DNA of 64,000 bases from an uncultured Rhodospirillaceae bacterium (GTDB lineage Bacteria > Pseudomonadota > Alphaproteobacteria > CAAGCB01 > CAG-977): NCBI GenBank assembly GCA_900550445.1, contig URSF01000008.1:1-64000 (forward strand), written 5' to 3'. Of the stretch, positions 1-8,099 are shown in pieces (positions within the stretch are counted from its first letter, which is position 1; each line of letters begins with the position of its first letter). The notes beneath the pieces were generated by a model. That model had not been told where the DNA came from. It did not search any database and worked only from the letters and a program-made list of their open reading frames with translations. The position numbers were made by a program, and so were the translations under genes.

Positions 1-2
1 AT

Positions 3-90
3 TGGTGCGGAAAGCGGGACTTGAACCCGCACGAGGACAAAGCCTCAACAGATTTTAAGTCTGTTGTGTCTACCATTCCACCATATCCGC
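3..90 (-). tRNA. tRNA-Leu (anticodon TAA)
   Basis: On the minus strand the sequence folds as a class II tRNA with a long variable arm. The seven-base anticodon loop CTTAAAA gives anticodon TAA for leucine UUA codons. The acceptor stem starts GCGGATA and ends CCGC-A-CCA, so the CCA tail is encoded. One acceptor pair (T-T at position six) is a mismatch, which is tolerable but unusual. Confidence 0.93.
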
Positions 91-129
91 GAAAAGGGAC
101 AACACCTTATTAGCACAAGGAGACCCCAA

Positions 130-564
130 ATGAAAAGAAAGTTTTTGCTTTTAACGGCATTTTTTTTGAATTCCTGTGTTTCTGCCGGTTTTCATAATGA
201 TACCGGGTGTCCGGCCGGTAATCAGGGACAGCGACTGACGGTGTTGTTTGAATATGGCAGCGCGGAATTAAATGAAGCCGCTGTACGCCGGTTGGAAGAA
301 GCCGCCGTTCAGGCGCGGGAAAACGGAGATTTTGTTTGTCTGCTGGGGCGCTTGTCTTATCGCGGTTCCGCTTCGGATCAAGCTTTGGGAGCCTTAGACC
401 GAGCCAAAAATACAGCGGCTGTTTTTCTGCAGGAGGGAGTCGATTTAAAAAAAATCTATATCGGTATGGCTCCTCAGCAGGAACAAATCGGTTTCTCACA
501 ACCTTTGTCCGCTGATGAAGAAAAGCATGTTTTGGAAATTTTAATCGGTCCGGAACGGCAGTAA
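130..564 (+). CDS. OmpA-family (Pal-like) small lipoprotein
   Basis: A 144-residue protein. The chosen ATG follows AAGGAG by seven bases; an upstream in-frame start inside the tRNA is not credible. Residues 1-16 form a lipoprotein signal ending in the lipobox-like LNSC, so the mature protein should be anchored by a lipidated cysteine. The rest resembles the OmpA C-terminal domain that binds peptidoglycan: an FEYGSAEL strand, a central helix, an RGSASDQALGALDRAKN segment matching the usual GSxxxNxxLSxxRA pattern, and LQEGVDLKKIYIG. The aspartate/arginine diaminopimelate-binding positions are only partly kept, so it may be a divergent Pal. It is monocistronic and lies six bases before a partial tRNA-Pro copy. 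Confidence 0.75.
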   Translation: MKRKFLLLTAFFLNSCVSAGFHNDTGCPAGNQGQRLTVLFEYGSAELNEAAVRRLEEAAVQARENGDFVCLLGRLSYRGSASDQALGALDRAKNTAAVFLQEGVDLKKIYIGMAPQQEQIGFSQPLSADEEKHVLEILIGPERQ

Positions 565-570
565 AGTTTT

Positions 571-690
571 ATTGGTCGGAGTGAGAGGATTTACTCGCAT
601 GCGCTCGCCCTGACGGGCCGCCGTTCCGGCGTTGCCTTCGCTTTGCTTCGGCCGAACCTCCTTCTCCGGTTCAAATCCGATTCAAACTAT
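571..690. repeat. Partial copy of tRNA-Pro 3' end with hairpin-rich tail
   Basis: The first 21 bases or so repeat the 3' end of the tRNA-Pro gene 154 bp away, including the CCA complement, the acceptor and part of the T arm. The next 100 bases are a run of short palindromes, such as GCCC-TGA-CGGGC and CGCCG-TTC-CGGCG. Read on the minus strand this lies downstream of tRNA-Pro, after its terminator. It resembles the tandem units behind E. coli tyrT, each of which also ends in a tRNA 3' end. Confidence 0.7.
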
Positions 691-722
691 ATAAAAAAAA
701 CCGCCATAAGGCGGTTTCTTTT
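690..722 (-). terminator. Terminator downstream of tRNA-Pro
   Basis: An AAACCGCC/GGCGGTTT stem with a four-base loop. On the minus strand it is followed by a run of eight T, so it should end the tRNA-Pro transcript. The T-rich plus side could also work in the other direction. Confidence 0.8.
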
Positions 723-726
723 ATAT

Positions 727-803
727 TGGTCGGAGTGAGAGGATTTGAACCTCCGGCCCCTACGTCCCGAACGTAGTGCTCTACCAAGCTGAGCTACACT
801 CCG
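727..803 (-). tRNA. tRNA-Pro (anticodon CGG)
   Basis: A minus-strand cloverleaf with acceptor CGGAGTG/CACTCCG, discriminator A and encoded CCA. The anticodon loop TTCGGGA on a CTACG/CGTAG stem gives anticodon CGG, for CCG codons. D and T arms are canonical. A partial copy of its 3' end lies at 571-592. Confidence 0.95.
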
Positions 804-884
804 AAGAAGTGTTATTGCTTATAGCGCGAAGTTTGATATACTGCAAGAGGGTTTTATCTTTTTTTTATTTTTTTAGGTGCCGTC

Positions 885-1904
885 GTGAAGAAAAATATCG
901 CTGTCGCTGTGGCCGTTCTTTTTTTTGTCGCTGCTTTATTCTTTATTTTTTACCCGGATTCTCAGGAAAATCAGGTGCTTCCTTTTTCGGACGAACCGTC
1001 CCTTCAAAGTGAAACAACCGATATTCCGTTTGAAAATCCCGGCAGGTCTGCGGACAGTGAAAAAAAGACTCCGACTGAAAATATCGCGGAAAATGATTCG
1101 ACTGTTCCGGCTTTGAAGGCTTCGTTTGATATTGTCCGAGTCGAAAAAGACGGCAGTATGGTCGCGGCCGGTAAGGGTACGGCCGGCGCCGTCGTTTCTT
1201 TGATGGACGGCGAAAGTGTTTTAACTGAATTTACCGTCAATGAAAACGGCGAGTGGGTTTATATTCCTTCGGAACCTCTTGTTTCAGGAACGCATGAAAT
1301 ATGGCTGCGCGACGATTCGATGAACACGCGCGACGAATCTGAAGTCGTCGTTGTTGATGTCCCCGAACCTGAGCGCGCAGGGGAAGCTTTGGCTGTCATG
1401 ATGTCGCCCGATGCCGAAGATGTCAGCGTTTTACAGGCGCCGGCGCCGCAGGTGCAGATTGATATTGATATCCGTTCCGTTAATTATGTTAATGACGCGT
1501 TCGTCATACGGGGGACAATTCGGGAATCCGGACGCATTAATTTATACGCCGATAATTTGTTTTTAGGCAATATTTGGGCCGAATCCGGCGAGTGGTCTTT
1601 GCGTGTTCCCAGAAAACTGGAAGCCGGTCGGAAATATTTAATCCGGGCGGACAAAGTGGATTTAAAAGGAAAAGTCACCGCTCGCGTTGAAGTTCCTTTT
1701 GAAATCGAAAAAGGAATCGAAAAAGCCAAACGCCGCCGTATCCGTGTCGTCAAAGGCGATTGTCTGTGGAAAATCGCAAAACATTTATATGGTACGGGGT
1801 TTGCTTATGTGACGATTTATCAGGCCAATAAAAATCAAATTAAAAATCCCGATTTGATTTATCCGAATCAGGTTTTTGTTTTGCCGCCTAATCCGGAAAA
1901 ATAA
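885..1904 (+). CDS. Membrane-anchored LysM domain protein
   Basis: A 339-residue protein starting at GTG, with AGG just upstream. Residues 2-24 are an uncleaved-looking membrane anchor with little after it but a low-complexity acidic linker. The middle has two immunoglobulin-like segments (about 80-150 and 190-270; the repeated pattern is GEWVYIP and GEWSLRVP). The C-terminal 55 residues are a LysM module, from RRIRVVKGDCLWKIAKHLYG to IYPNQVFVLP, which binds N-acetylglucosamine in peptidoglycan. This architecture is common in alphaproteobacterial envelope proteins of unknown exact role. It stands alone, 81 bp before psd. Confidence 0.85.
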   Translation: MKKNIAVAVAVLFFVAALFFIFYPDSQENQVLPFSDEPSLQSETTDIPFENPGRSADSEKKTPTENIAENDSTVPALKASFDIVRVEKDGSMVAAGKGTAGAVVSLMDGESVLTEFTVNENGEWVYIPSEPLVSGTHEIWLRDDSMNTRDESEVVVVDVPEPERAGEALAVMMSPDAEDVSVLQAPAPQVQIDIDIRSVNYVNDAFVIRGTIRESGRINLYADNLFLGNIWAESGEWSLRVPRKLEAGRKYLIRADKVDLKGKVTARVEVPFEIEKGIEKAKRRRIRVVKGDCLWKIAKHLYGTGFAYVTIYQANKNQIKNPDLIYPNQVFVLPPNPEK

Positions 1905-1985
1905 AGGAAAGGCGAAAAAATACTTTTTTCTCTTGAAATGTTGGCTTACAACTACAGCCGTCAATAAACTTAAAAGGAGCTTTTA

Positions 1986-2693
1986 ATGTCCCGAGTTGAT
2001 TTATCCTGGCGCCGTTTTATCCTTCCTCCGATTCACCTGGAAGGTTGGCGGTTTGTCGGAGTTTTTGCCGCCGTAACCGTTTTAATGTGGATGTTGTTCA
2101 AGCCGGTCGGCGTTGTCTGTCTGGCTTTAACGGTATGGTGCTATTTCTTTTTCCGCGATCCGCGCCGGGCCGTTCCCGCAGGCGATACGCTGGTTTTGTC
2201 TCCGGCAGACGGGATTGTCAGCGCGATTGCCGAAGTCGTCCCGCCCAAAGAACTGGAAATCGGCGAAGAACCGATGACGCGGATCAGCATTTTTATGAGC
2301 GTTTTCAGCGTTCACGTCAACCGGGCGCCGATGACGGGAAAAATTACGAAAATGTTTTACAGGCCTGGGGCTTTTGTTGATGTTTCTTTGGATAAAGAAA
2401 GTGAAAACAACGAACGTCAGGAATTGGCGATGGAAACCGTTACGGGACAAAAAATCGCTTTTGTTCAAATTGCCGGACTGGTTGCGCGCCGGATTCTGAC
2501 TTTTGTCAAAGAAGGTGACCAGTTAAAAGCCGGAGAACGCTTCGGTTTGATTCGTTTCGGCAGCCGGCTGGACGTTTATCTGCCCAAAGGCGTCGCACCG
2601 TTGGTTCTGGAAGGCCAGACCGCGGTCGCCGGAGAAACGATTTTGGCGGACATGGCTGTTTCAGGTCCTGCGCGCAAGGGGGAAATTGTCTGA
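1986..2693 (+). CDS. psd: Phosphatidylserine decarboxylase proenzyme
   Basis: Converts phosphatidylserine to phosphatidylethanolamine at the inner membrane. The 235-residue length fits the short proenzyme class. An N-terminal hydrophobic segment (about 20-50) is followed by the FFRDPRRxxP and ADGxV motifs. The self-cleavage site is the Gly-Ser in FGLIRFGSRLDVYLP (around residue 190), where the serine becomes the pyruvoyl group. The start follows AAAAGGAG. The stop codon lies one base before the preferred start of pssA, and the two genes supply consecutive steps of the same pathway, the usual alphaproteobacterial arrangement. Confidence 0.96.
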   Translation: MSRVDLSWRRFILPPIHLEGWRFVGVFAAVTVLMWMLFKPVGVVCLALTVWCYFFFRDPRRAVPAGDTLVLSPADGIVSAIAEVVPPKELEIGEEPMTRISIFMSVFSVHVNRAPMTGKITKMFYRPGAFVDVSLDKESENNERQELAMETVTGQKIAFVQIAGLVARRILTFVKEGDQLKAGERFGLIRFGSRLDVYLPKGVAPLVLEGQTAVAGETILADMAVSGPARKGEIV

Positions 2694-2694
2694 T

Positions 2695-3474
2695 ATGTTA
2701 AAAGATTCCCGTAAACGAATTAAAGATCTGCCGTTAAATCGGATCGCGCCCAATCTGGTGACATTATTTGCTTTGTCGTCCGGCGTAACGTCTATTCGTT
2801 TCGCAATGGAAGGCAAATTCGAATTTGCCGTCTTTTCTATTTTAATGGCTTCTGTTTTTGATGCTTTGGACGGCCGTGTCGCGCGTATGCTGCGCGGAAC
2901 GTCCGATTTCGGGGCGGAACTGGATTCTTTGTCCGATGTTGTCTGCTTTGGCGTTGCACCCGGGCTGCTGATGTATTTCTGGGCGCTGGGAACGACGTCG
3001 CCGGTCGGCTGGATTTTTGCCTTGCTGGTGCCGATCTGCTGCGCTTTGCGTTTGGCCCGGTTCAATATTATGCTGGACGAAGGGCCTCAACCGTCTTATT
3101 GGAAACATTTCTTTGTCGGCTTGCCGGCGCCGGGCGGCGCTTATATCGCTTTGGTGCCGATTATGCTGTATTTCCACAGCGGCAACGAATTTTTCCGCAG
3201 CGGCCCGTTTGTCGAAGCTTTTTTGTTTATCAGTGCATTTTTAATGGCTTCAAGGTTGCCGACCATTTCGTTAAAGCATTTTCGCGTTCCTGTCCGGTTC
3301 GTTGTTTTGCTGTTGGCTTTAGCCGGTTTTTATGCCGGCGCGCTGGTATATAAACCCTGGTTGACCGTCAGCACGACTTTCGTTCTTTATTTGCTCAGCG
3401 TTCCGCTTTGTTCTTATGTGTTTTTAAAGCTGAAAGCTAAAGAAGAAGGAAAAGCTGAAAAAACGCAGGAATAA
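2695..3474 (+). CDS. pssA: CDP-diacylglycerol-serine O-phosphatidyltransferase
   Basis: Makes phosphatidylserine from CDP-diacylglycerol and serine, feeding the decarboxylase encoded just upstream. The CDP-alcohol phosphotransferase signature is complete at about residues 60-90 (DALDGRVAR, then GAELDSLSD). About eight hydrophobic segments span the inner membrane. The ATG at 2695 sits ten bases after AAGGGGGAA; a TTG at 2686 in the same frame is too close to that site. The C-terminus is a lysine-rich cytosolic tail. Transcription should end at the hairpin at 3483-3516. Confidence 0.95.
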   Translation: MLKDSRKRIKDLPLNRIAPNLVTLFALSSGVTSIRFAMEGKFEFAVFSILMASVFDALDGRVARMLRGTSDFGAELDSLSDVVCFGVAPGLLMYFWALGTTSPVGWIFALLVPICCALRLARFNIMLDEGPQPSYWKHFFVGLPAPGGAYIALVPIMLYFHSGNEFFRSGPFVEAFLFISAFLMASRLPTISLKHFRVPVRFVVLLLALAGFYAGALVYKPWLTVSTTFVLYLLSVPLCSYVFLKLKAKEEGKAEKTQE

Positions 3475-3482
3475 TAAAAGAC

Positions 3483-3516
3483 ATAAAAAAGGCCGGAGTT
3501 ATCCGGCCTTTTTTGT
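3483..3516. terminator. Bidirectional terminator between pssA and the exporter operon
   Basis: AAAAAAGGCCGGA and TCCGGCCTTTTTT form a GC-rich stem with a four-base loop, with A and T runs on both sides. It serves the convergent pssA and MacB permease genes. Confidence 0.88.
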
Positions 3517-3536
3517 GTAACTGAGTTTCCAAAAGA

Positions 3537-4751
3537 TTATTGATATCTCAATGCTTCAATGGGATCCAGTTTCATGGCTTTATAAGCCGGGAAAACCCCG
3601 GAAACAACCCCGACGACAAAAGCGACGGTAAAGGATAAAATAACCGGCCACAGGCTGAAAGGAACGTCAACATGATAAATATGACCGCCCAGCTGCGAAA
3701 AACCGATACCCAAAATCAATCCGATTGTCCCGCCGATCATGGATATTAAAACGGCTTCAAATAAAAACTGAAGCATAATCCAATTGTTTGGCGCTCCCAG
3801 TGCTTTTCTGATCCCGATTTCACGCGTTCGTTCCGTAACGGAAACCAGCATCATATTGACAATCCCGATTGCGCCGACCACAAGGGAAATTGAAGCAATC
3901 GCCGCCAGCAAAATTGATAAAACCGTCCCGATCAGTTTGATGTTTTCGACGAATTCCGCAATGTTGAAAATGCGGAAATCGTCCGGGTCTTCATCTTTGA
4001 TTTTATGGCGGGCACGCAAAAAGCGTGTAATCCGCTGTTCAACAAGGTTTAAGTTTTCCGTTTCCGAAAATTTAACGGCAATATGATTGACGGCGTTTAG
4101 TTTGGCATAACGGTTAAAACGTCTTTGAACGGTCAGCAGCGGCATCATAACCGCCGAGTCCTGATTAGCGCCTCCCGTGCTGGAGCCTTTTTCTTTTAAA
4201 ACGCCGACGATATTGAACGGCTGGTTTTTAATGCGGATCGTTTTCCCGATCGGATCTTCGTAAGGATACAGTTCCGTCATGACTTCGTGGCCGATAACGA
4301 CGTTTGTCGTTCCCTTGCGGATATCTTGCTGGTCTAACCCGCGGCCTTTGGCTATTTCCCAGTTAGCCGTTTTCATGTAATCGGGAGTCGTTCCGGTGAT
4401 GGAAACGCTCCAGTTATACGGGCCGTTGATCGCCTGGGCGCTGGTACTGAGCACCGGCGCAACGACGTCAAGTCCTCGCAGTGTTTTTAATGCGATGGCA
4501 TCGTCCAATGTAATGGACGTCATGGGTTCAGAGGTCCTGACGGCAGCCCTGGGACGTTGAGAACGGATAATCAGCAAGTTTGCGCCCATAGCGACAAAAC
4601 GTTCCTGAATGATATTCTGTACGGTCTGGCCGGCGGCAACCATCATGACGACCGCGCAGACGCCGATGATAATTCCCAGTGTTGTTAAAAAAGACCGCAG
4701 TTTGTTTCCTGTCATGGACAGGCAGGCTTCATGAAAAATGGCTTTAATCAT
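3537..4751 (-). CDS. MacB-type ABC transporter permease
   Basis: A 404-residue FtsX/MacB-family membrane subunit. One transmembrane helix near residue 25, a large periplasmic domain (about 50-270) and three C-terminal helices match the mechanotransmission fold of MacB. E. coli MacB fuses ATPase and permease; here they are separate genes, as in many bacteria. It is the last gene of a four-gene operon (outer membrane factor, adaptor, ATPase, permease) and overlaps the ATPase gene by four bases. The substrate, perhaps a macrolide, peptide or lipid, cannot be told. Confidence 0.9.
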   Translation of the reverse strand: MIKAIFHEACLSMTGNKLRSFLTTLGIIIGVCAVVMMVAAGQTVQNIIQERFVAMGANLLIIRSQRPRAAVRTSEPMTSITLDDAIALKTLRGLDVVAPVLSTSAQAINGPYNWSVSITGTTPDYMKTANWEIAKGRGLDQQDIRKGTTNVVIGHEVMTELYPYEDPIGKTIRIKNQPFNIVGVLKEKGSSTGGANQDSAVMMPLLTVQRRFNRYAKLNAVNHIAVKFSETENLNLVEQRITRFLRARHKIKDEDPDDFRIFNIAEFVENIKLIGTVLSILLAAIASISLVVGAIGIVNMMLVSVTERTREIGIRKALGAPNNWIMLQFLFEAVLISMIGGTIGLILGIGFSQLGGHIYHVDVPFSLWPVILSFTVAFVVGVVSGVFPAYKAMKLDPIEALRYQ

Positions 4752-5467
4752 TTCTGCTGTTCCATATAAGCATTAACATCACCGTCATAAGCGACCTGTC
4801 CGTCAACAATCCTGACCAGGCGGCGCGCATATTGGGCAATATCGGGTTCATGCGTTACCAGAACGATCGTAATGCCTTGTTCCCGGTTAAGTTGTTGCAG
4901 AAAAAGCATAATTTCATCGCTGGTTTTGCTGTCCAGATTACCGGTCGGTTCGTCGGCCAAAATCATTTCCGGATTATTGATCAAAGCGCGGGCGATTGCT
5001 ACACGCTGCTGCATACCGCCTGAAATCTGATTGGGAAAACGATCCGTAAAGCCTTTCAATCCGACAAGTTCCAATTTTTCGACGGCGCGTTTGATGCGTT
5101 CTTCTTTTGTCGTATCATTTGCGTAAATCAAAGGCAGAGAAACGTTATCCGTCAGTGTTCGGCGCATCAAAAGGTTAAATCCCTGAAACACAAAACCGAT
5201 CATGTGATTGCGGATATAAGCCTGTTCATTGTCGTTCATGGCGGAAACTTCTTTGCCGCCCAGAATATACGTTCCCGATGTCGGGCGGTCCAGGCAACCC
5301 AGAACATTCATAAATGTCGATTTGCCGGCCCCGGAAGGCCCCATAATGGCAACGAATTCCCCTTCTTCCACGGTCATGTTGACGTTTTTTAATACGTCCT
5401 GTTTCATGCCGCCGCCCATAAAGTAGGTTTTACAGACGTCTTTGATCTCTATGACCTTTTTGCTCAT
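4748..5467 (-). CDS. MacB/LolD-type ABC transporter ATP-binding protein
   Basis: A 239-residue cytosolic ATPase of the LolD/MacB subfamily. It shows Walker A GPSGAGKST (about residues 43-51), the Q-loop FQGFNL, the signature ISGGMQQRVAIARAL, Walker B MILADEPTGNLD and the switch histidine in VTHEPD. It overlaps the permease gene by four bases and the adaptor gene by four, so the three proteins should be translated in a coupled way as one tripartite exporter. Confidence 0.93.
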   Translation of the reverse strand: MSKKVIEIKDVCKTYFMGGGMKQDVLKNVNMTVEEGEFVAIMGPSGAGKSTFMNVLGCLDRPTSGTYILGGKEVSAMNDNEQAYIRNHMIGFVFQGFNLLMRRTLTDNVSLPLIYANDTTKEERIKRAVEKLELVGLKGFTDRFPNQISGGMQQRVAIARALINNPEMILADEPTGNLDSKTSDEIMLFLQQLNREQGITIVLVTHEPDIAQYARRLVRIVDGQVAYDGDVNAYMEQQK

Positions 5468-6621
5468 GGAGGCCCTCCGCGTTTGGCCGAAGCGGTTGTT
5501 GACAGGTCTTCCAGAATTACTTTTTCGCCTTCTGTCAGTCCGTCAAGGATTTCCGTTACCAGTAAATTGGAAATGCCTTTTGTTACTTTGCGGGCAACCG
5601 GTTTGTTGTCCTGCAGAACGTAGACAATTTCCTGATTGGGCTTTAATGTTTTGCGTTCCTGAATCAGGCGCTGGCGGTCGGCGTTCGATATTTTTCTGGT
5701 TGATTTGATGCCCTGGCTGGCGGGACGGAATTGAAAGGCCATGTTTTGCAGTCTTAAAACGCTGGGTTTTTCTTCAACCGTAATGGTGACATAGGCCGTC
5801 ATGCCCGGCAAAAGACGCAGATCATCGTTCGATATGGAAATAACGACCGTATACATGACGACGTTTGAATCTTCTGTCGGCTGCAGACGAACCTGAGAAA
5901 CGGTTCCTTTGAAAATATCGGCAGGGAAGGTGTCAACCGTAAAGTTAACCAAAAGCCCCGGTTTGATCTGACCGATATCGGCTTCGGAAATTTCGGCTTC
6001 AATCTGCATTTTGGTCAGATCTTCCGCGATTGTAAACAGTTCGGGCGTCTGGAAACTGGACGCGACGGTCTGGCCTTCTTCGACTTCTTTGGTGACGATA
6101 ATGCCGTTGACGGGCGAAATGATGTTCGCGTACCCCAGGTTGCGTTTTGCTTTTTTGGCCTGCGCTATTGCTTTATCGTAAGTCGCCTGCGCGTTGACAA
6201 CGTCCAGATCGGCTTCTTCCCATTCGTAACGGGCGATAAAGTTTTGTTCGTACAATTCTTTATTGCGTTTTGCGTTTAATTTCGCGTAATCCAGTTTTGC
6301 TTTGGCGTCTGTTACGGCCGCCTGCGCTTCTTTTAAGTCTTCGGCCAGCGTAAACGTTTCCAGCTGAGCGATCAGGTCGCCTTTTTTTACGATGGAATTA
6401 TAATCGACGAATACTTTTTCAATAATGCCGGACACCTGCGTGCCGACGCTGACGATATTGACCGGCTGAATTGTACCGGAAGCTGTTACGTCAACGCGGA
6501 TCGGACCGCGGGAAACCGTCGTCGTATCGTAAACGATATCGGATTTTTTACCGAAATGTTTGTAATAAAGACCGGCACCGGCCAAAGCCAAAACGATAAG
6601 AATAACAAACGCTTTTTTCAT
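5464..6621 (-). CDS. MacA-like periplasmic adaptor (HlyD family)
   Basis: A 385-residue membrane-fusion protein linking the inner membrane ABC pump to the outer membrane factor. Residues 1-22 are a signal anchor. A biotinyl-lipoyl half motif (SVGTQVSGIIEKVFVDYN), a helical hairpin at about 100-165 and the second lipoyl half (NIISPVNGIIVTKEVEEGQTV) follow in order, then beta-barrel and membrane-proximal domains. The C-terminus ends in a glycine/proline tail. It lies three bases after the outer membrane factor gene. Confidence 0.92.
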   Translation of the reverse strand: MKKAFVILIVLALAGAGLYYKHFGKKSDIVYDTTTVSRGPIRVDVTASGTIQPVNIVSVGTQVSGIIEKVFVDYNSIVKKGDLIAQLETFTLAEDLKEAQAAVTDAKAKLDYAKLNAKRNKELYEQNFIARYEWEEADLDVVNAQATYDKAIAQAKKAKRNLGYANIISPVNGIIVTKEVEEGQTVASSFQTPELFTIAEDLTKMQIEAEISEADIGQIKPGLLVNFTVDTFPADIFKGTVSQVRLQPTEDSNVVMYTVVISISNDDLRLLPGMTAYVTITVEEKPSVLRLQNMAFQFRPASQGIKSTRKISNADRQRLIQERKTLKPNQEIVYVLQDNKPVARKVTKGISNLLVTEILDGLTEGEKVILEDLSTTASAKRGGPP

Positions 6622-6624
6622 GGG

Positions 6625-7995
6625 TTAAAATCCTTTTTTCGTTCTGAAGGGATCAATCAGCCCGATTTTCCTGATAATATTTGTCTTGGCAATCAAGAGT
6701 TCATAAAAAGAACGGCTTCTGGTCGAACGAACGTCGGCCAGCCTTGACTGCGCGTCTAAAACGGTCAGAATGCTTCCTTTGCCGGCTTTGTACGCGCCTA
6801 AGGCGACTTTGGCATTTTGATCCGCGGAAGCAAACATGGTTAAAGAAATTTCATAGGTTTTCTTGGCGGTGAAAAAGTTTTGAAAAGTTGTCCAGACTTC
6901 ATGCCTGATATCGTTTTCCAGCTGCTTGAGTTCCGCTTTTTTCTGTTCCAGCTGATAACGCGCCTGAGAAATCTGATATTGGTTTTTAAATCCCGTAAAC
7001 AGCGGCACCGTCATCGTCAGTCCGACGGAACTGGAGTAAGAGCGTTGTCCGCCCTTTGTCAATTCGTCGTCGGCGTTCAGACCGGCCGACACGGCGAAAG
7101 ACGGCGCGTTTTTTGATTTTTGCAGCTCTATTGTCGATTCGGCTTGTTTGATTGCGGCTTTTTGGGACAGAATATCGGCGCGATTGTTCAAAGCCGTTTG
7201 AAACAGAGCGTCAATGTCCTGCGGCAGGGAAAAATAATCCATGGAATATTTTTCTTCGTACAGTTCCAGCTGCTGATCCGGGGTGAAGTTGAGTAAAACG
7301 GCCAGTCGTCCTTTGGCCAATTCCAAAGCTTCCTCGGCTTTGGTAACGCTCAGCTGCGCTTCGGAATAAGACGTTTCCGCCTGCAGCTTGTCTGACAGGG
7401 CCGCCAGTCCCAGTTCATAACGCTTGGACGCCGCTTCGTAAGCGGACAGTGCGGATTCCAAAGTCGCGTTGGAATTTTTATATTCTTCCTGTGCGGCGAA
7501 AACCAGATAGTAAGCTTCCGCCGCGTCGAATATCAGGCTTTGCAGGGTGTCGGAACGCGTTGCCAAAGCGGCGTTCAGGGATTGTCTGACAATTTCCGTT
7601 GACGCTTCCCGCCCGCCGAAGTCGTACAGCAGCCAGTCCAAAGATACGCCCGCCGTCACCGGAGAAGCATTTGAATCCCTGCCGTGCCGGACATGGGTGT
7701 CCGTCTGGCGTATGCCGGCCGATAAATCTATTGTCGGCAGATAGTCCGCTTTGGCTTGTCCGTATTCGGCAGCCGAGGCCAAAGCGCCCATATAAAGTTG
7801 GCGGGTTTGCGGATTTTGGCATAATGCCAGATTGATAACGTCTGCCAAACGCAGTTTTTCGGCCGTAATGTTTGACGAAGAACAAACCGGAGCAGTCGGC
7901 AAAACCGGCACCGTTTTTTCAACGTCAAACGGATCTGCCGCCGCTGTCGTACAAAACCCCGCGAAAACTAAAAAGATCAAAAAGTAAATTTTCAT
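6625..7995 (-). CDS. TolC-family outer membrane efflux protein
   Basis: The outer membrane channel of the exporter, 456 residues from the chosen start. The ATG at 7995 opens a clean signal peptide (MKIYFLIFLVFAGFCTTAAA, cut before DPF). A start at 8043 would add a 16-residue polar extension and cannot be excluded, as neither start has a strong ribosome site. Two tandem repeats rich in coiled-coil helices are visible, with typical motifs LADVINLALCQNP, YLPTIDLSAGIRQ, YELGLAALSDKLQAETSY and YKAGKGSILTVLDAQ. It is first in the operon and is transcribed away from the pseudo-phosphatase gene across a 104-bp gap. Confidence 0.9.
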   Translation of the reverse strand: MKIYFLIFLVFAGFCTTAAADPFDVEKTVPVLPTAPVCSSSNITAEKLRLADVINLALCQNPQTRQLYMGALASAAEYGQAKADYLPTIDLSAGIRQTDTHVRHGRDSNASPVTAGVSLDWLLYDFGGREASTEIVRQSLNAALATRSDTLQSLIFDAAEAYYLVFAAQEEYKNSNATLESALSAYEAASKRYELGLAALSDKLQAETSYSEAQLSVTKAEEALELAKGRLAVLLNFTPDQQLELYEEKYSMDYFSLPQDIDALFQTALNNRADILSQKAAIKQAESTIELQKSKNAPSFAVSAGLNADDELTKGGQRSYSSSVGLTMTVPLFTGFKNQYQISQARYQLEQKKAELKQLENDIRHEVWTTFQNFFTAKKTYEISLTMFASADQNAKVALGAYKAGKGSILTVLDAQSRLADVRSTRSRSFYELLIAKTNIIRKIGLIDPFRTKKGF

Positions 7996-8099
7996 TATCC
8001 CGTTATTCCGTCGAAAAGGAAAAAGGTTCTTTTTGTTTGACATTGTTTTTTAATACGTCCAAAGTCAACGTTATCTTATTCCATTGTAAAGAGTCAACG

